A stretch of 7,813 nt of DNA from an uncultured Marmoricola sp. GTDB lineage: Bacteria; Actinomycetota; Actinomycetes; Propionibacteriales; Nocardioidaceae. A model generated the notes under the pieces. It did no database searches. It was not told the DNA's origin and saw nothing but the letters and a program-made list of their open reading frames with translations. Position numbers and translations under genes: made by a program. Each line of letters starts with the position of its first letter. Position 1 is the stretch's first letter. Below, piece by piece: positions 5,731-7,813 of this stretch. Location: contig CALMMO010000317.1 in assembly GCA_937868455.1 (NCBI GenBank), forward strand, positions 1-7,813, given 5' to 3'.

Positions 5731-5737
5731 ACCTCCT
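5731..5737 (-). promoter_or_regulatory. Ribosome binding site of arfA
   Basis: AGGAGGT on the minus strand is nearly the full anti-16S complement, 3 nt before the GTG start. It decides this start over internal ATG codons, which would remove the charged N-terminus. Confidence 0.75.
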
Positions 5738-5811
5738 GGGTCGTTTGATGTTGTACACAGTTTTGTTTAATACACAGTGGGTGTTGCACAAACATGCAAA
5801 GACTATTGGTC
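5738..5811 (-). promoter_or_regulatory. Promoter/operator region upstream of arfA
   Basis: This AT-richer gap holds two copies of TACACAGT (5754-5761 and 5771-5778, 17 bp apart) and an inverted repeat TTGCA-N6-TGCAA (5784-5799). Read on the minus strand, each TACACAGT copy leads into a -10-like hexamer, TATTAA (5767-5772) and TACAAC. A 17-bp spacer from TATTAA places its -35 region (5790-5795) inside the inverted repeat, although that hexamer, ATGTTT, is poor. This arrangement suggests a weak promoter controlled by a dimeric regulator. The regulator cannot be named from the sequence. Confidence 0.5.
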
Positions 5812-5852
5812 CCCCCGAGTCTCTGCCAGAGAAAGGACGGCCGAGACGGGGG
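5812..5852 (-). terminator. Candidate terminator hairpin after the MFS_3 gene
   Basis: CCCCC, GTCTC and GCC (5812-5827) pair with GGC, GAGAC and GGGGG (5839-5852). There is one 2-nt bulge, one mismatch pair and an 11-nt loop. It lies about 40 bp beyond the MFS_3 stop. The sequence after the stem on the minus strand has no proper T-tract, so termination is plausible but unproven. The inner TCTCTGCCAGAGA (5820-5832) is itself a palindrome and could alternatively be a binding site. Confidence 0.45.
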
Positions 5853-5892
5853 TTGGTGACGCGGCTTTTACGCATTTCGTCGGAAATCTTTT

Positions 5893-7092
5893 CTAGTCGT
5901 GCGATTTGCGTTCCAAACGCCGTACGTCACGGAGGAATAGCGGAGCCAACTCGATAGCCAACAACGCCGCAGCAACTATCCAGAGCCAGCCGCGGTTGCC
6001 GAAGACTGCCGCCATCGGTCCGGTGAGCACCAACCCCAGTGGGCGTACGGCGAACGACCCAATCATGTCGACGGAAGTGACTCGCGCCAGCAAGTGATCC
6101 GGCACGTTCTGCATGATCGCCAGGTCCCATTGCACGCTGAATATCTCCAGCCCAAACCCGTAGAGGGCGGACCCGAGATAGACCACCCAGGCATGTCCAC
6201 CGGCGGCCATCGCGGCCGGGAAGAGGGCCGTGAGGCAGAGCATGATCTGTCCGACCAAGAGCAGTTTGCGTGGCTTCCACACCAAGGTCACGAGTCCACC
6301 AACGACGAAGCCGACCATGGTGGCTGACATCGCATAGCCCCAGGCCGCTCGACCAAACTCCTCACCGACAACGATCGGCCCCAGCACGCCTTGGGCGCCA
6401 CCGAAGAACAAGTGATAGGCGGTCGCCATCAAGATCACGGTCCACAACCAGGTGTGGCGCATCGTCTCGCTTAGCCCGGCGCGCGCCTCGGCCAGGAAGG
6501 AGTGGCGCTCAGCGCTTGGCTCGTGTTCAACTCGAACGAACCAGAAGCAGGTGGCTGCGATGGCAAAGGTGGCACTGTCGATGACCAGCGCTCCTCCTGA
6601 GCCGAACGCGGCAACCAACACACCGGCAAGGCCAAAACCGATCACGTAGGCAACATTGCTGCTCAACCGACGCCAGCTAATCGCTTTGGCCAACGAGAGG
6701 GCCGGGACAGTTTGTGGCAGCACGGCACTCGTCGCAGGACCAGCCAAGGCCCCCAGCGCACCATTGACAGCACCAAGAACGGCTAGCAGCGTGAGACTGG
6801 ACCACCCGGCGATCAGTGACCACGCCACCACGGCTTGGGTCAGGGCTGCACAAGCATTGGCGCCGACCATGAGCACGCGGCGGGGCAGTCGGTCGCCATA
6901 GACCCCGCCCCACAGCACTGCGATGACATCAGCAGCGGCATAGGCCGCGACGACCAGACCCAATTCGGTGGCCGTGCCACCCAAGTCGAGCACGGCGAAT
7001 GCCAAGGCGATGGGGGCGATCGCGTTGCCGAGTCCGTTGATGGTTTGACCGGTGACTAACCATCTGAAGGGAACGAGGCGAAGCGGATGCAC
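5893..7092 (-). CDS. MFS_3-type exporter (DHA3/EntS-like)
   Basis: The 399-residue protein is hydrophobic throughout, with about 12 membrane segments. Motif A is clear at about residues 62-72 (GGVYGDRLPRR), and an amphipathic central loop (about 187-212, with RVEHEPSAERHS) divides the halves. The N-terminal 'FRWLVTGQTINGLGNAI' pattern and the overall layout resemble the MFS_3 group, which includes the enterobactin exporter EntS and macrolide exporters. Proton-driven export of a small molecule is likely; the substrate is unknown and no siderophore or resistance gene is nearby. The start is GTG at 7092. There is no good ribosome binding site, but TAGGGT lies 6 nt upstream, as for the DUF2127 gene, so a leaderless start is possible. 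It lies 59 bp downstream of a second exporter gene on the same strand. Confidence 0.88.
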   Translation of the reverse strand: MHPLRLVPFRWLVTGQTINGLGNAIAPIALAFAVLDLGGTATELGLVVAAYAAADVIAVLWGGVYGDRLPRRVLMVGANACAALTQAVVAWSLIAGWSSLTLLAVLGAVNGALGALAGPATSAVLPQTVPALSLAKAISWRRLSSNVAYVIGFGLAGVLVAAFGSGGALVIDSATFAIAATCFWFVRVEHEPSAERHSFLAEARAGLSETMRHTWLWTVILMATAYHLFFGGAQGVLGPIVVGEEFGRAAWGYAMSATMVGFVVGGLVTLVWKPRKLLLVGQIMLCLTALFPAAMAAGGHAWVVYLGSALYGFGLEIFSVQWDLAIMQNVPDHLLARVTSVDMIGSFAVRPLGLVLTGPMAAVFGNRGWLWIVAAALLAIELAPLFLRDVRRLERKSHD

Positions 7093-7098
7093 CGGCCA

Positions 7099-7104
7099 AC
7101 CCTA
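7099..7104 (-). promoter_or_regulatory. Candidate -10 box at the MFS_3 start
   Basis: TAGGGT on the minus strand fits TAnnnT and ends 6 nt before the GTG start, the arrangement expected for a leaderless transcript. Part of the same bases could instead act as a weak AGGG ribosome binding site. No convincing -35 box is present. Confidence 0.3.
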
Positions 7105-7151
7105 GAGCGCCTGACGTGGAACCGCGCCCGGATATTTCCCAATAGCCGCAC

Positions 7152-7813
7152 TCACGCAGGCAGGTCGGGCTTGGGCTCGCCTCCAGATGCGCCCAGGCCG
7201 ATCACCACTGCGGTAGCCACCACGACGATGGCCATGCCCACTAACTGCGTGCCAGTCAGGCGTTGGTCGAGCACCAACAGGCCAGCCAGGCTCGCCACCA
7301 CTGGCTCTAAGGCGATCAGAAGTCCGAAAATCTGGGGTGTGATCCGGCGCAGGGCCACCAACTCAAACGAATAAGGGATCACGCTGGACAACAACGCAAT
7401 GCCTAGACCTTTGATCATGTCGGTGTGAGTCCAACTGCTGATGCTCGGCACACCTGCGGGCACCACCACCAATGTGGAGACCACCATCGCCAAGGCCAGG
7501 CCATCAAGTTTGGGAAAGGACTCCCCCACTTTGGCGCTGGCCAAAATGTAGCCAGCCCAACACGCACCGGCAGCCAGCGCGAGCCCTAGTCCGAGCCAGT
7601 TGAGTGAGGCCAGTGGCACTTGGGTGGCTTGAGAAATCAGCACGATCCCTACCAGCGCGGCAGCCACCGCAATCCGGTCGCGCGCCCGACTCGAGAGCAC
7701 AGTGGCCAGCACCAAAGGCCCCAGGATTTCCAAAGTCACCGAAACCCCAATCGGGATGTGACTCAACGACGAATAGAAAGTCCAGTTCATCACTCCGAGC
7801 ACGGTCCCGAAGG
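7152..7813 (-). CDS. rhtA: RhtA-like EamA/DMT family exporter (partial, N-terminus outside window)
   Basis: The frame stays open to the right edge of the window, so the true start lies beyond 7813. At least 219 residues are present, ending at a TGA at 7152-7154. Compared from memory with E. coli RhtA (threonine/homoserine exporter), the order of motifs agrees closely: LGVMNWTFYSSL, an IPIG.SVTLE.LGPL segment, AGACWAGYIL, LLSSVIPYSFEL.AL and ALEPVVASLAG. About seven of the ten EamA-family membrane helices are in view. The likely role is export of a small amino acid or related metabolite across the inner membrane. The gene name rests on remembered similarity; other DMT exporters with two EamA domains are the main alternative. 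It is followed after 59 bp by the MFS_3 exporter. Confidence 0.82.
   Translation of the reverse strand, partial: FGTVLGVMNWTFYSSLSHIPIGVSVTLEILGPLVLATVLSSRARDRIAVAAALVGIVLISQATQVPLASLNWLGLGLALAAGACWAGYILASAKVGESFPKLDGLALAMVVSTLVVVPAGVPSISSWTHTDMIKGLGIALLSSVIPYSFELVALRRITPQIFGLLIALEPVVASLAGLLVLDQRLTGTQLVGMAIVVVATAVVIGLGASGGEPKPDLPA

Noticed and set aside
5700..5957. Plus-strand open frame of 85 codons across the arfA upstream gap
   Set aside because: It overlaps the starts and ends of genes on the other strand, has no ribosome binding site that I can see, and shows no family resemblance.
7093..7151. Terminator between the RhtA-like and MFS_3 genes
   Set aside because: Only short, imperfect pairings are present and there is no T-tract.

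Overview
The window looks like a piece of a moderately GC-rich actinobacterial chromosome. This rests on the frequent GTG starts, the G/C-rich third codon positions, the TAnnnT-type -10 elements placed about 6 nt before start codons, and the gene content: a citrate synthase C-terminus, a LIP-type secreted lipase, a DUF2127 membrane protein and an arfABC-type operon best known from mycobacteria. The genus cannot be fixed from the sequence. Coding density is high; the longest gap without a gene is about 165 bp (5728-5892). I see no RNA gene, insertion sequence, integrase, CRISPR array or phage gene.

Left part, plus strand: the last 45 codons of citrate synthase (1-140), then a 12-helix MFS transporter (179-1408), then a secreted lipase/esterase (1502-2719) with a signal peptide, a complete Ser-Asp-His triad and a good promoter of its own. 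A 16-bp-stem hairpin (2727-2763) ends this block and is shared with the convergent gene that follows.

Right part, all minus strand, read from high to low coordinates: a RhtA-like amino-acid exporter of the EamA family (7813-7152, its start lies outside the window), an MFS_3-type exporter (7092-5893), a GC-rich hairpin, a 165-bp regulatory gap, the operon arfA-arfB-arfC (5727-3647), an intrinsic terminator, and a DUF2127 membrane protein with a Cys/His cluster at its N-terminus (3559-2744).

The most notable part is the arf operon. arfA encodes a single-pass protein with a BON domain and an OmpA-like domain. arfB is a 50-residue single-pass membrane protein. arfC encodes a membrane anchor followed by an acidic stretch in which Asp falls strictly on every second position, then three tandem 81-residue 'sunset' units; M. 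tuberculosis ArfC, as I recall it, has one. ArfA also lacks part of the usual peptidoglycan-binding motif. The 5' end of arfA carries two adjacent perfect inverted repeats, one of which includes the start codon, and the upstream gap carries another inverted repeat and a direct repeat. Together these suggest a lineage-specific, tightly controlled version of the envelope-linked Arf system. In M. tuberculosis this system has been tied to acid adaptation and ammonia release; its function here is inferred only from homology.
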